Shown here: positions 1-5,958 of the stretch, piece by piece
Position numbering within the stretch: position 1 is the stretch's first letter
How the letters are laid out: each line of letters starts with the position of its first letter
Assembly: GCA_019114115.1 (NCBI GenBank)
Contig: DXGD01000306.1
Location: 1-6,937, forward strand
DNA from: Candidatus Nesterenkonia stercoripullorum
Lineage (GTDB): Bacteria; Actinomycetota; Actinomycetes; Actinomycetales; Micrococcaceae
DNA length: 6,937 bases
Direction of reading: 5' to 3'
Notes under the pieces: model-generated
Told to the model about the DNA's origin: nothing
The model's input: the letters and a program-made list of their open reading frames with translations, nothing else
Database searches by the model: none
Program-made: the position numbers and the translations under genes

Positions 1-1125
1 GATCGAGATGATCTCAGCGCACCGGGACTCGAAGCGCTGGACCATCTGCGCCAGCGTGCGCTCGTTCATCTGGCGCGACAGGGACGTATACGAGACGAGG
101 TCGGCGAAGCCCACCGCGCGCGCCAGCGGCAACGGGGCGTCATCCTCCGACCCATCGCGGCCGGCAGCCGTGGCGGCGAGCCCCGACTCGACGCGCACTG
201 TCAGGCGCTGAAGGGCGGCCGATAGCTGCCGACGCCAGGCATAGCTCATCAGCCGCTCGATGGGGTCGATGAGCTGCGGCAGCGACTCGATCACCTGGGT
301 GCGGGCCACTGCATCGGACAGCTGCTCATTGGTGATCTTGTCTTCGACCAGCGCCTCGATCTGCCAGACCACCATGCGGTCGGTCATCTGACCCACAGAA
401 CGGGTCAGCGAGATAGCCGTCTCCTCGTTGAGATAGCCGTCCCTGACCAGATCGACCATTGTGGCCAGTGCCTCGGCATCAGTCTCGGTGAACGCTTTGA
501 CCTCGTTCTCGAGGTTCGGGAAACCCAGCGCCCTCCAGAGCTTGCGAGCCGATCGGGTGGAGACGCCCATCCGCTGGGCCATCTCCCGGTAGGTCAGCGT
601 CCGCTCCGCACCGAGCAGGCGGTGCTCCAGGTCCCGGATGTCCTGGTGCCAGTCCCTGTGCCAGTTCTTCAGCTGGTGGTGCGGGACGGGGATAGCAGCG
701 GTCTCCGGGGCCCGCTCCCAGGCGCCGGCAGAGCCCTCATCCGCTTCGCCACCCGCTGAGGGTCCCCGCGACGGAGCTGCTGCGAAGCCGCGTGCACGCG
801 CTGCTCCGGTACCGCGCTCTGGCTCTTCGACGAGCGGAGTCTGGGCTGCTGCCGCGGCGTCGCCCGCGATGCCCTCCCCTGGTGGCACCGCTGGAGCGGG
901 GTCGAGGGGCTCTTCGCGCGGGGACTCGAAATCAGACCAGTCCGACCGGGCACGGCTGAGATCCTCAGCGGTATACCTGTTGGTCGCATAGTCACCCCGG
1001 ACCAATTCCGAGGTATCGCTGGAGAGATATTCCGAGGGCGTGTCTCCCTCATCCTTCAAGTACTCCTGCGTCTGCGCCGCAGCACGACGTCGTCGCCCAC
1101 GCCAGCCGAACGAGATATCAGGCAT
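1..1125 (-). CDS. Class III adenylate cyclase, Rv1264/Rv2212-like (C-terminus cut off by the window edge)
   Basis: Probable enzyme converting ATP to cAMP in the cytoplasm. 375 residues are visible. Residues 1-60 hold an Arg-rich stretch (10-14) and acidic sequence. Residues 60-148 are Ala/Pro/Gly/Glu-rich and probably disordered. Residues 160-325 form a helical regulatory region with a helix-turn-helix-like segment (about 177-201, MGVSTRSARKLWRALGF) and the conserved stretch SVGQMTDRMVVWQIEALVED (243-262). The catalytic domain begins around 335 with ARAVGFADLVSYTSLSRQM; D342 fits the first metal-binding aspartate of class III cyclases. The second Asp, the substrate-specifying Lys/Asp and the transition-state Asn/Arg lie off the window, so activity cannot be confirmed. 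I chose the ATG at 1125 because AAGGAGG (1137-1143) lies 11 nt upstream. It overlaps the PH gene's stop by 8 bp, which suggests translational coupling. In M. tuberculosis Rv1264 the equivalent N-terminal domain is autoinhibitory and pH-responsive. The family call is firm; the name of the input signal is not known. Confidence 0.9.
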   Translation of the reverse strand, partial: MPDISFGWRGRRRRAAAQTQEYLKDEGDTPSEYLSSDTSELVRGDYATNRYTAEDLSRARSDWSDFESPREEPLDPAPAVPPGEGIAGDAAAAAQTPLVEEPERGTGAARARGFAAAPSRGPSAGGEADEGSAGAWERAPETAAIPVPHHQLKNWHRDWHQDIRDLEHRLLGAERTLTYREMAQRMGVSTRSARKLWRALGFPNLENEVKAFTETDAEALATMVDLVRDGYLNEETAISLTRSVGQMTDRMVVWQIEALVEDKITNEQLSDAVARTQVIESLPQLIDPIERLMSYAWRRQLSAALQRLTVRVESGLAATAAGRDGSEDDAPLPLARAVGFADLVSYTSLSRQMNERTLAQMVQRFESRCAEIISI

Positions 1126-1702
1126 AGAGCGGCCGTCCTCCTTCACCATCGCGCCGGACCGGCTCACGGCGCGCTGCCTCTTCGCGGACCACTCCGCCAC
1201 GGTAGGTTCTGAGCTCCTCGGCGATGAGGGTGTAGAAGCGCTCGGCGTCGGGCATATTGCTCACCGTGGACTTCTGCTGCTGCCCGTAGGCGCCGTGCAC
1301 CAGGATGATATCGCCCGCCCCGGCAGCCCCCTGCATACGCGACTGCTTCAGATGAACATCGGAGAGCAGGCCCAGCGGGACGATCATCGCCCGGGCCGAG
1401 CCGATGATGTTCTTCTGCACGATCCTGTGCGTGGTGAGCCAGGTGAAGCGGTTCAGCCAGCTCAGCAGCGGCTTGGCGGTGCCGAACGCCAGTGCCAGGG
1501 CACCCAGGCTCCAGATGATGAAGACTCCGATGTGGTGGTAGTGATGAATGAACTCAGGCTGTGAGCCGCGCGAGATGTAGGCCAGCGCGAAACTCATCAC
1601 TCCCAGAGTGACCAGCAGGTTCACCAGCGCAGGGATGAGGCCGCGATGATGCGCCCGGACGCGGGCGATCACCTGCTCATGCTCGACCAGCTTGAGTTTC
1701 AT
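1118..1702 (-). CDS. Bacterial PH-domain (bPH2-type) membrane protein
   Basis: A 194-residue protein of unknown precise role. Two hydrophobic segments (about 22-44 and 56-77) should form a hairpin in the membrane. They are followed by a PH-like domain (about 84-165) with the typical signature RFTWLTTHRIVQKNIIG, then PLGLLSDVHLKQS and a GDIILV strand. The C-terminal tail (168-194) is charged, Arg/Glu-rich and probably disordered. This layout is that of the small YdbT/DUF304-related PH proteins common in Actinobacteria. I chose the ATG at 1702 because GGGAGG lies 9 nt upstream. An in-frame ATG at 1801 would add 33 residues unlike the family, has no ribosome site and sits inside a possible -10 box. 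The gene follows the biotin ligase and overlaps the cyclase gene by 8 bp. A link to cyclase signalling at the membrane is a guess from the overlap only. Confidence 0.85.
   Translation of the reverse strand: MKLKLVEHEQVIARVRAHHRGLIPALVNLLVTLGVMSFALAYISRGSQPEFIHHYHHIGVFIIWSLGALALAFGTAKPLLSWLNRFTWLTTHRIVQKNIIGSARAMIVPLGLLSDVHLKQSRMQGAAGAGDIILVHGAYGQQQKSTVSNMPDAERFYTLIAEELRTYRGGVVREEAARREPVRRDGEGGRPLYA
1137..1143 (-). promoter_or_regulatory. Ribosome binding site of the adenylate cyclase gene
   Basis: On the minus strand this reads AAGGAGG, a near-perfect anti-16S match 11 nt before the ATG at 1125. It lies inside the 3' end of the PH-domain gene and decides the cyclase start within that overlap. 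Confidence 0.7.
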
Positions 1703-1711
1703 CTGCCGAGG

Positions 1712-1717
1712 CCTCCC
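1712..1717 (-). promoter_or_regulatory. Ribosome binding site deciding the PH-gene start
   Basis: The minus strand reads GGGAGG 9 nt before the ATG at 1702. The alternative upstream ATG at 1801 has nothing comparable in front of it, so this site supports the shorter protein. Confidence 0.65.
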
Positions 1718-1799
1718 GCCTGCATCTACACCCTTCCCGTGCTGCGCCTGGCCCGTTGACAGCTCTGTGCCGCCAGTCCGGCGTGGTCCGCGATTTTCC

Positions 1800-1805
1800 A
1801 TTCTA
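1800..1805 (-). promoter_or_regulatory. Possible -10 box for the PH-domain/cyclase gene pair
   Basis: The minus strand reads TAGAAT, a TANNNT-type actinobacterial sigma-70 box. It would start transcription near 1793, about 90 nt before the ATG at 1702. No good TTGACA-like -35 element is seen at 16-18 nt. It lies in the 162-bp gap after the biotin ligase, so the PH/cyclase pair may have its own promoter or may simply be read through from birA. Confidence 0.3.
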
Positions 1806-1864
1806 CCGTCCGCTGCCCCGATCCTCTCAGGGCCCGGGATCAGGCCCGGTATCAGAGCACTGCA

Positions 1865-2833
1865 TCAGGGTCGCCTCGTCAGTGGCCGCAGGTGCGTGAC
1901 ATCCCCGGCGGAGAACGTCCGGCGCTCCGGCGTCGTGGGAGCCCACGCGGGCTCATCCCCCTCCTCCGTGGCGCCACGCCAGTGGCTGACCTCGACGATG
2001 ACGGCCCCCTGACCGGAGAGCCCGACCGCGCGTCCCCGCACGGCAGTCCCGTCGGGAAGCTCGACTCTGACTTCTGACCCCAGCGTATCCATGGCCGCTG
2101 TCACCGAGTCCCGGAGCGTTCGCGGCAGGTCATGGGCGGCAGGCCCGGCGGCCTCGAGCTGACGCAGAAGCTCTGCGAACCTGAGCAGCACGCTGCTGAG
2201 CACCTGAGTTCGCAGCGTGGCTGCCTCGGATGTCCCCGGTGACGGAACGGCATGACCAGCCCGCTCACGTTCCACCAGCACTGATGTCGACTGCGCGGTC
2301 GGCAGGCCCTTCGCCTCCTGGAGCACATTGATGCCGATCCCGAGAACGACGGCGTCGCCGGCGATGCTCGCCAGGATGCCGCTGATCTTCCGCCCTTCGA
2401 TATGGACATCGTTGGGCCACTTCAGCTGAGCTGCGACACCGTGCTCCTCGCGCAGCACCTCTACCAGCGCGACGCCGGCGAGCAGCGAGAGCCAGGCGTA
2501 GAGGTCGGTGCTCACTACCGGCCTGAGCACGATGGACGTCGAGAGGGAATGGCCCACTGGCGAGGACCACGCCCGCGCGAGACGCCCTCGCCCGCCCGTC
2601 TGCTGCTCCGCGGTGAGGATGCTCAGATGGGGCCACTGCCGCTGGAATCCGGCGTCGGCGGCTGACCGGGCCAGCTCCGCATTCGTCGAATCCACTGTGA
2701 GCACGCGCCTCAGATGGGCGTAGGGGCCATCGTCCACCAGCACGTGGCGCAGGAGGTCCTCGTCCAGCAGTACCTGCTCAGACAGCAGTTCCTCGCTGCG
2801 CATGCTCCGTGGATGGGGGTCCTGCACGGCCAT
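1865..2833 (-). CDS. birA: Biotin-[acetyl-CoA-carboxylase] ligase (monofunctional BirA)
   Basis: Activates biotin to biotinyl-AMP and attaches it to the target lysine of the biotin carboxyl carrier domain, here most likely that of the alpha chain beginning at 6815. The 322-residue protein shows the family motifs in order: DSTN (48-51), the biotinyl-AMP loop GGRGRLARAW (80-89), KWPND (138-142), GRKISGIL (147-154) and GIGINV (165-170). The C-terminal SH3-like domain starts around 253 (SEVRVELPDGTAVRGRAVGL). There is no N-terminal winged helix, so unlike E. coli BirA it should not repress genes itself. The loop before the last strand (about 284-305) is long and acidic/Pro-rich. The ATG at 2833 is supported by AAGGAG 6 nt upstream. 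The gene sits 33 bp behind the dehydrogenase gene and is probably cotranscribed with it. Identity is very secure. Confidence 0.96.
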   Translation of the reverse strand: MAVQDPHPRSMRSEELLSEQVLLDEDLLRHVLVDDGPYAHLRRVLTVDSTNAELARSAADAGFQRQWPHLSILTAEQQTGGRGRLARAWSSPVGHSLSTSIVLRPVVSTDLYAWLSLLAGVALVEVLREEHGVAAQLKWPNDVHIEGRKISGILASIAGDAVVLGIGINVLQEAKGLPTAQSTSVLVERERAGHAVPSPGTSEAATLRTQVLSSVLLRFAELLRQLEAAGPAAHDLPRTLRDSVTAAMDTLGSEVRVELPDGTAVRGRAVGLSGQGAVIVEVSHWRGATEEGDEPAWAPTTPERRTFSAGDVTHLRPLTRRP

Positions 2834-2839
2834 CGCTGT

Positions 2840-2845
2840 CTCCTT
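2840..2845 (-). promoter_or_regulatory. Ribosome binding site of birA
   Basis: The minus strand reads AAGGAG 6 nt before the ATG at 2833, in the 33-bp gap after the dehydrogenase stop codon. It fixes the birA start against the in-frame ATG ten codons downstream. Confidence 0.75.
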
Positions 2846-2866
2846 CGCCTTCAGGCGTCCTGGGGT

Positions 2867-3754
2867 TCAGAGGAAGATATCAGGGATCAGCTCCGCCTCC
2901 GGATCTACAGCGTACCCAGCCAGCTCCGTCATGCCCGCGCCAGCCAGAACCTCCTCGTCCGTCAGGAAGCCGCCGCTGGGAGCAGGCGCAGCACGCAGAA
3001 TGAGCGCCAGGGCCGCATCGGCCACGATCTGAGGCGACCTGCCACCCTGCACCATCCGGGCGCCGCCGGGAATCGCGCGGAGGGCGGCCGTGTCGATCAG
3101 CGTCGCCGGCCACAGGGAATTGACCTGCACCCCGTCTGAACGCAGTTCCTCTGCGAACCCCAGCGTCGTCATCGACATGGCGTACTTGGCCATCGTGTAG
3201 GCCAGGTGCTCGCCGAACCAGCGCGGGTCGAGGTTCAACGGCGGGGAGAGCGTGAGGATATGCGGGTCACGTCCCGCTCCGGCACTTCGGCGCAGCTCCG
3301 GGAATGCTGCTTTGGAGAGCATGAAGGTCCCGCGGGCGTTGATGTCCTGCATCAGGTCGTAGCGCTTGGGGTCGATGCGCTCCGTGGACGAGAGATTGAT
3401 GGCCGAAGCATTGTTGATCACATGGTCGATGCCCCCGAAAGTCGTGACAGCATGCTGCACGGCCCGCTGCACGTCCTCGTCGCTGCGGACATCCCCGACG
3501 ACGGCGCTGCCCCGGCCGCCCCGGCCGGCCTCCCCCGCGGCGTCGATATCAGCCACGGCCGAATGCACAGTGCCTTCCAGGCTGGGATGCGGCGTGTCAG
3601 TCTTGGCCACGAGCACGATGTTCGCGCCGGCGGACGCAAGCGTCGTAGCGATGGCATGGCCTATCCCCCGGCTTCCGCCGGAGATCAGGACCGTGTGGCC
3701 GGCGATGTCGCGGCCGGCTGCGAGCAGCTGTGGGCTGGCGGTGAAGTGCGTCAT
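2867..3754 (-). CDS. Short-chain dehydrogenase/reductase, HSDL2-like
   Basis: A cytoplasmic NAD(P)-dependent oxidoreductase of 295 residues; substrate unknown. The Rossmann motif ISGGSRGIG (24-32) binds the cofactor, with GDVR (87-90) and NNAS (114-117) following. The catalytic residues fit S170 in LTLSPPLNLDPRWF, Y186 and K190 in AYTMAKYAMSM. The stretches AKTDTPHP (50-57), SPPLNL and LWPATLIDTAAL, and the C-terminal LTDEEVL...AELIPDIF, match the dehydrogenase domain of hydroxysteroid dehydrogenase-like protein 2 (HSDL2). That protein is linked to lipid metabolism in animals and carries an SCP2 domain that is absent here. The start is uncertain: ATG 3754 could be read from a leaderless mRNA (TAGAAT 7 nt upstream), and ATG 3763 and a GTG at 3922 are also in frame. 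The GTG would overlap the divergent accD gene and add residues unlike the family. The gene leads the leftward operon ahead of birA. Confidence 0.93.
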   Translation of the reverse strand: MTHFTASPQLLAAGRDIAGHTVLISGGSRGIGHAIATTLASAGANIVLVAKTDTPHPSLEGTVHSAVADIDAAGEAGRGGRGSAVVGDVRSDEDVQRAVQHAVTTFGGIDHVINNASAINLSSTERIDPKRYDLMQDINARGTFMLSKAAFPELRRSAGAGRDPHILTLSPPLNLDPRWFGEHLAYTMAKYAMSMTTLGFAEELRSDGVQVNSLWPATLIDTAALRAIPGGARMVQGGRSPQIVADAALALILRAAPAPSGGFLTDEEVLAGAGMTELAGYAVDPEAELIPDIFL

Positions 3755-3761
3755 ACCCTGC

Positions 3762-3767
3762 ATTCTA
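3762..3767 (-). promoter_or_regulatory. Possible -10 box giving a leaderless dehydrogenase-birA mRNA
   Basis: The minus strand reads TAGAAT with 7 nt between it and the ATG at 3754, the spacing expected if transcription begins at or next to the start codon. No ribosome site precedes that ATG at a useful distance, which fits a leaderless message, common in Actinobacteria. The -35 region is weak (CTGTCC at 18 nt). This reading competes with the TACAAT box at 3829-3834. Confidence 0.35.
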
Positions 3768-3828
3768 CTGATGAGTAACCTCTGAGGACAGCCGCGGTGC
3801 ACAGAAGGCCCGTCCGACGCGCCGCAGT

Positions 3829-3834
3829 ATTGTA
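3829..3834 (-). promoter_or_regulatory. Alternative -10 box for the leftward operon
   Basis: The minus strand reads TACAAT, one base from the TATAAT consensus. It would start transcription near 3822 and leave a leader of about 68 nt before the dehydrogenase ATG. It overlaps one arm of the inverted repeat at 3831-3845, so a protein bound there would block it. No clear -35 is seen. Confidence 0.35.
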
Positions 3835-3845
3835 GGGTTCCTACA
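3831..3845. promoter_or_regulatory. Perfect inverted repeat in the divergent region, probable operator
   Basis: TGTAGG-GTT-CCTACA has two 6-bp arms around a 3-bp centre. It is the only clean dyad in the 132 bp between the divergently transcribed dehydrogenase/birA and accD genes. It overlaps the possible leftward -10 box and lies 15-24 bp upstream of the possible rightward -10 boxes. The arms are too short and the loop too small for a terminator. Size and symmetry suit a dimeric repressor (TetR- or GntR-like); the regulator is not encoded in this window and I cannot name it. Confidence 0.5.
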
Positions 3846-3868
3846 GCGGTACCAGGACATACCCTCGC

Positions 3869-3874
3869 TAGACT
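3869..3874 (+). promoter_or_regulatory. Possible -10 box for the accD operon
   Basis: TAGACT fits TANNNT and ends 12 nt before the GTG at 3887, so an mRNA starting near 3881 would have almost no leader. A second candidate, TACCCT, lies at 3860-3865 with a poor TTCCTA -35 sixteen nt upstream. Neither has a convincing -35 element, so the exact start point is open. Confidence 0.35.
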
Positions 3875-3886
3875 GGCGGCGAAGTT

Positions 3887-5617
3887 GTGGATATCCTCCA
3901 GCAAGCCGCCACTTCTGAGCACACATCAGCCAGCAGCAGATCAGCCCCAGCACAGCAGTCAGCCCCAGCAGAGCAGAAGGTGTCTTTCCCGCCCATGACC
4001 TCCCCCAGCAGCCGAACCGATAACGCCGCTTCTGCTGAGTTCGATCTCAGCACCACGGCAGGTAAGCTCGCCGACTTCCGCCGCCGGCGCGATAAGGCGG
4101 AGATGCCGGCTGGCACGGAGGCTGTCGCCAAGCAGCACGACCGCGGCAAGCACACGGCCCGGGAGCGCATCGAGATGCTGCTGGACTATGATTCCTTCGT
4201 CGAGCTCGATGCCCTGGCAGTGCATCGCTCCACCTCGTTCGGCATGGAGTCGAAGAAGCTGCTCGGCGACGGCGTCGTCTCCGGCTACGGCACAGTGGAC
4301 GGCCGTCTGGTTGCCGTCTATTCCCAGGACTTCACCGTTTTCGGCGGGTCGCTCTCCAAGGTCAATGGCGAGAAAATCGTGAAGGTCCAGGAATTCGCTG
4401 CCCGGAACGGCTGCCCGGTGATCGGCATCAACGACGGCGGCGGTGCCCGCATCCAAGAGGGCGTCGGCTCGCTGGCGATGTTCGCCGACATCTTCCGCAA
4501 CAACGTGCACTCCTCAGGCGTCGTCCCGCAGATCACCCTGATCATGGGCCCGGCAGCCGGCGGAGCCGCCTATTCGCCCGCGCTGACAGACTTCGTGATC
4601 ATGGTCGACGAGACCTCCCACATGTTCATCACCGGCCCTGATGTGATCAAGTCGGTGACCGGCGAGGACGTCGATATGGAGACCCTCGGCGGCGCACGTT
4701 CCCACAACACCCGCACCGGCACAGCGGCGTATATGGCCTCCGATGAGGAAGATGCCATCGAATTCGCTCAGGAGCTGCTGGAGTTCCTGCCGCTGAACAA
4801 CCTGGCGGAGTCGCCTGTCGAGCAGTTCGAAGAGCGCGCCAAGATCGAAACGGAAGACGAGGCTCTCAACGAGCTCATCCCGGATTCGGCCAGCGCTCCC
4901 TACGATATGCGCGCCGTCGTCGAGCAGATCCTCGACGACGGGCATTTCCTGGAGCTGCAGTCGATGTACGCGCCCAACGTCGTGGTCGGCTTCGGCCGGG
5001 TCGAGGGCCGCAGCGTGGGCATCGTCGCCAATCAGCCCTCGCAGCTTGCCGGCACACTCGATATCGCGGCCTCGGAGAAGGCGGCTCGCTTCGTCCGCTT
5101 CTGCGACGCATTCAATATCCCCATCATCACGCTGGTCGACGTGCCGGGCTTCCTGCCGGGCACCGAGCAGGAGTTCAACGGGATCATCCGGCGCGGAGCC
5201 AAGCTCCTCTTCGCCTATGCCGAGGCGACTGTCCCCAAGATCACGGTCATCACGCGCAAGGCGTTCGGCGGTGCCTACATCGTGATGGGCTCCAAGAAGC
5301 TCGGGGCTGACGTGAATCTGGCCTGGCCCACTGCGCAGATCGGTGTCATGGGCGCCCAAGGCGCGGTCAACATCCTCTACCGCCGCGATCTGGCCGCAGT
5401 GCAGAAGTCGGGCGGCGATGTGGAAGCCCGGCGCAGGGCCCTGATCGAAGACTACGAGAACGAGCTGCTCAACCCCTATCAGGCGGCTGAGCTCGGATAC
5501 ATCGACGCCGTCGTCGAACCCGCTGAAACCCGCTGGCAGATCGCGAAGGCGCTGCGTGCGACCTATCACAAGCGTGAGGCGCTGCCGGCCAAGAAGCACG
5601 GAAACATCCCGCTGTGA
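3887..5617 (+). CDS. accD: Acyl-CoA carboxylase beta subunit (carboxyltransferase)
   Basis: Transfers the carboxyl group from carboxybiotin to acetyl-CoA and/or propionyl-CoA, giving malonyl- or methylmalonyl-CoA; it works with the biotinylated alpha chain (6815) and the epsilon subunit (5617). The 576 residues contain both crotonase-like halves. The N-half has the oxyanion-hole stretch [16 protein letters not shown] (221-236) and [20 protein letters not shown] (244-263). The C-half has [14 protein letters not shown] (416-429), [16 protein letters not shown] (460-475) and [16 protein letters not shown] (479-494). I465 sits where propionyl-specific enzymes have Asp. The protein ends in the usual AKKHGNIPL. 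Family proteins start near [14 protein letters not shown] (52-65), so the first 36-50 residues (Ser/Ala/Gln/Pro-rich) are extra. Start choice: GTG 3887 is the first possible start after the in-frame TAG at 3869; ATG 3995 (540 residues) is a real alternative, and neither has a strong ribosome site. Function is certain, the start is not. Confidence 0.96.
   Translation: MDILQQAATSEHTSASSRSAPAQQSAPAEQKVSFPPMTSPSSRTDNAASAEFDLSTTAGKLADFRRRRDKAEMPAGTEAVAKQHDRGKHTARERIEMLLDYDSFVELDALAVHRSTSFGMESKKLLGDGVVSGYGTVDGRLVAVYSQDFTVFGGSLSKVNGEKIVKVQEFAARNGCPVIGINDGGGARIQEGVGSLAMFADIFRNNVHSSGVVPQITLIMGPAAGGAAYSPALTDFVIMVDETSHMFITGPDVIKSVTGEDVDMETLGGARSHNTRTGTAAYMASDEEDAIEFAQELLEFLPLNNLAESPVEQFEERAKIETEDEALNELIPDSASAPYDMRAVVEQILDDGHFLELQSMYAPNVVVGFGRVEGRSVGIVANQPSQLAGTLDIAASEKAARFVRFCDAFNIPIITLVDVPGFLPGTEQEFNGIIRRGAKLLFAYAEATVPKITVITRKAFGGAYIVMGSKKLGADVNLAWPTAQIGVMGAQGAVNILYRRDLAAVQKSGGDVEARRRALIEDYENELLNPYQAAELGYIDAVVEPAETRWQIAKALRATYHKREALPAKKHGNIPL
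3941..3970 (+). repeat. 12-bp direct repeat, 18-bp period, in the accD 5' end
   Basis: TCAGCCCCAGCA occurs at 3941-3952 and 3959-3970. The 18-bp period keeps the reading frame and gives the peptide Ser-Ala-Pro-Ala twice within a CAG-rich stretch. It marks the low-complexity N-terminal extension of AccD, or the leader if translation starts at 3995. Confidence 0.7.
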
Positions 5618-5958
5618 TGGCCCGCAGCGAGACCACCGCCAGCCAGCCGACGCACAGCACGACGACGGCGCACCTGTTCGATCCGATGTCTGCTGACAGC
5701 GCTGGTGAGACACGTGCTGGCCAGACGACGGATCAGCAGGAGGGTCCTCCGCTGGATATCAGCGGAGCGCAGCTGTCCGAGGATGAGCTCGTCGCACTGC
5801 TCACCATCCTGGGCAGCCTGCAGGCTGACGAGCACCAGGGATCGCACGGAGTCGGCAGCACCGGCCCGAGCGACCGGACCCTGCAGCGGCGTCGTCATCT
5901 GGGGCTCTGGGGGCGGCCCGGGGCAGACTCATGGACCCAGGCGGCTGGCCTGCGATGA
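5617..5958 (+). CDS. accE: Acyl-CoA carboxylase epsilon subunit
   Basis: A small accessory subunit that binds the alpha/beta acyl-CoA carboxylase of Actinobacteria and raises its activity. The 113 residues consist of a long Ser/Thr/Gln-rich N-terminus (1-48) with no recognisable fold. Then come the family's helix LSEDELVALLTILGSLQ (53-69), a Gly/Ser linker, and the C-terminal motif [19 protein letters not shown] (95-113), with the two Trp residues typical of the family. Usual family members are shorter (about 60-90 residues), so the N-terminus is unusually long; an ATG at 5686 is an alternative but has no ribosome site. The ATG at 5617 overlaps the accD stop in TGATG, a layout suited to translational re-initiation and equal subunit supply. 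Short epsilon genes are often missed; position next to accD and the C-terminal motif make the call solid. Confidence 0.87.
   Translation: MARSETTASQPTHSTTTAHLFDPMSADSAGETRAGQTTDQQEGPPLDISGAQLSEDELVALLTILGSLQADEHQGSHGVGSTGPSDRTLQRRRHLGLWGRPGADSWTQAAGLR

Noticed and set aside
638..1564. Open frames on the plus strand across the cyclase and PH genes
   Set aside because: They lie antisense to recognisable protein domains, are low-complexity and lack ribosome sites or family motifs.
1806..1864. GGGCC-rich symmetry downstream of birA, considered as a terminator
   Set aside because: The arms pair over only about five bases with an unclear loop, and no T-run follows on the minus strand.
3206..3785. 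Plus-strand open frames (190 and 139 codons) opposite the dehydrogenase gene
   Set aside because: The minus strand here encodes a clear Rossmann-fold dehydrogenase; the plus-strand products show no motifs and two frames are open at once, typical of GC-rich shadows.
3755..3922. Longer dehydrogenase starting at the GTG at 3922
   Set aside because: The added 56 residues have no family similarity, would run across the divergent promoter region and overlap the accD start, and no ribosome site precedes the GTG.
3934..3976. CAG-rich stretch considered as a short-repeat array or CRISPR-like element
   Set aside because: Only one 12-bp unit is repeated, twice, with no spacers of regular length; it fits low-complexity coding or leader sequence.
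4514..5713. A 399-codon open frame on the minus strand opposite accD
   Set aside because: It mirrors the strongly supported accD and accE frames. Its translation is His/Asp/Arg-rich with no recognisable domain, as expected for the antisense of GC-rich coding DNA.
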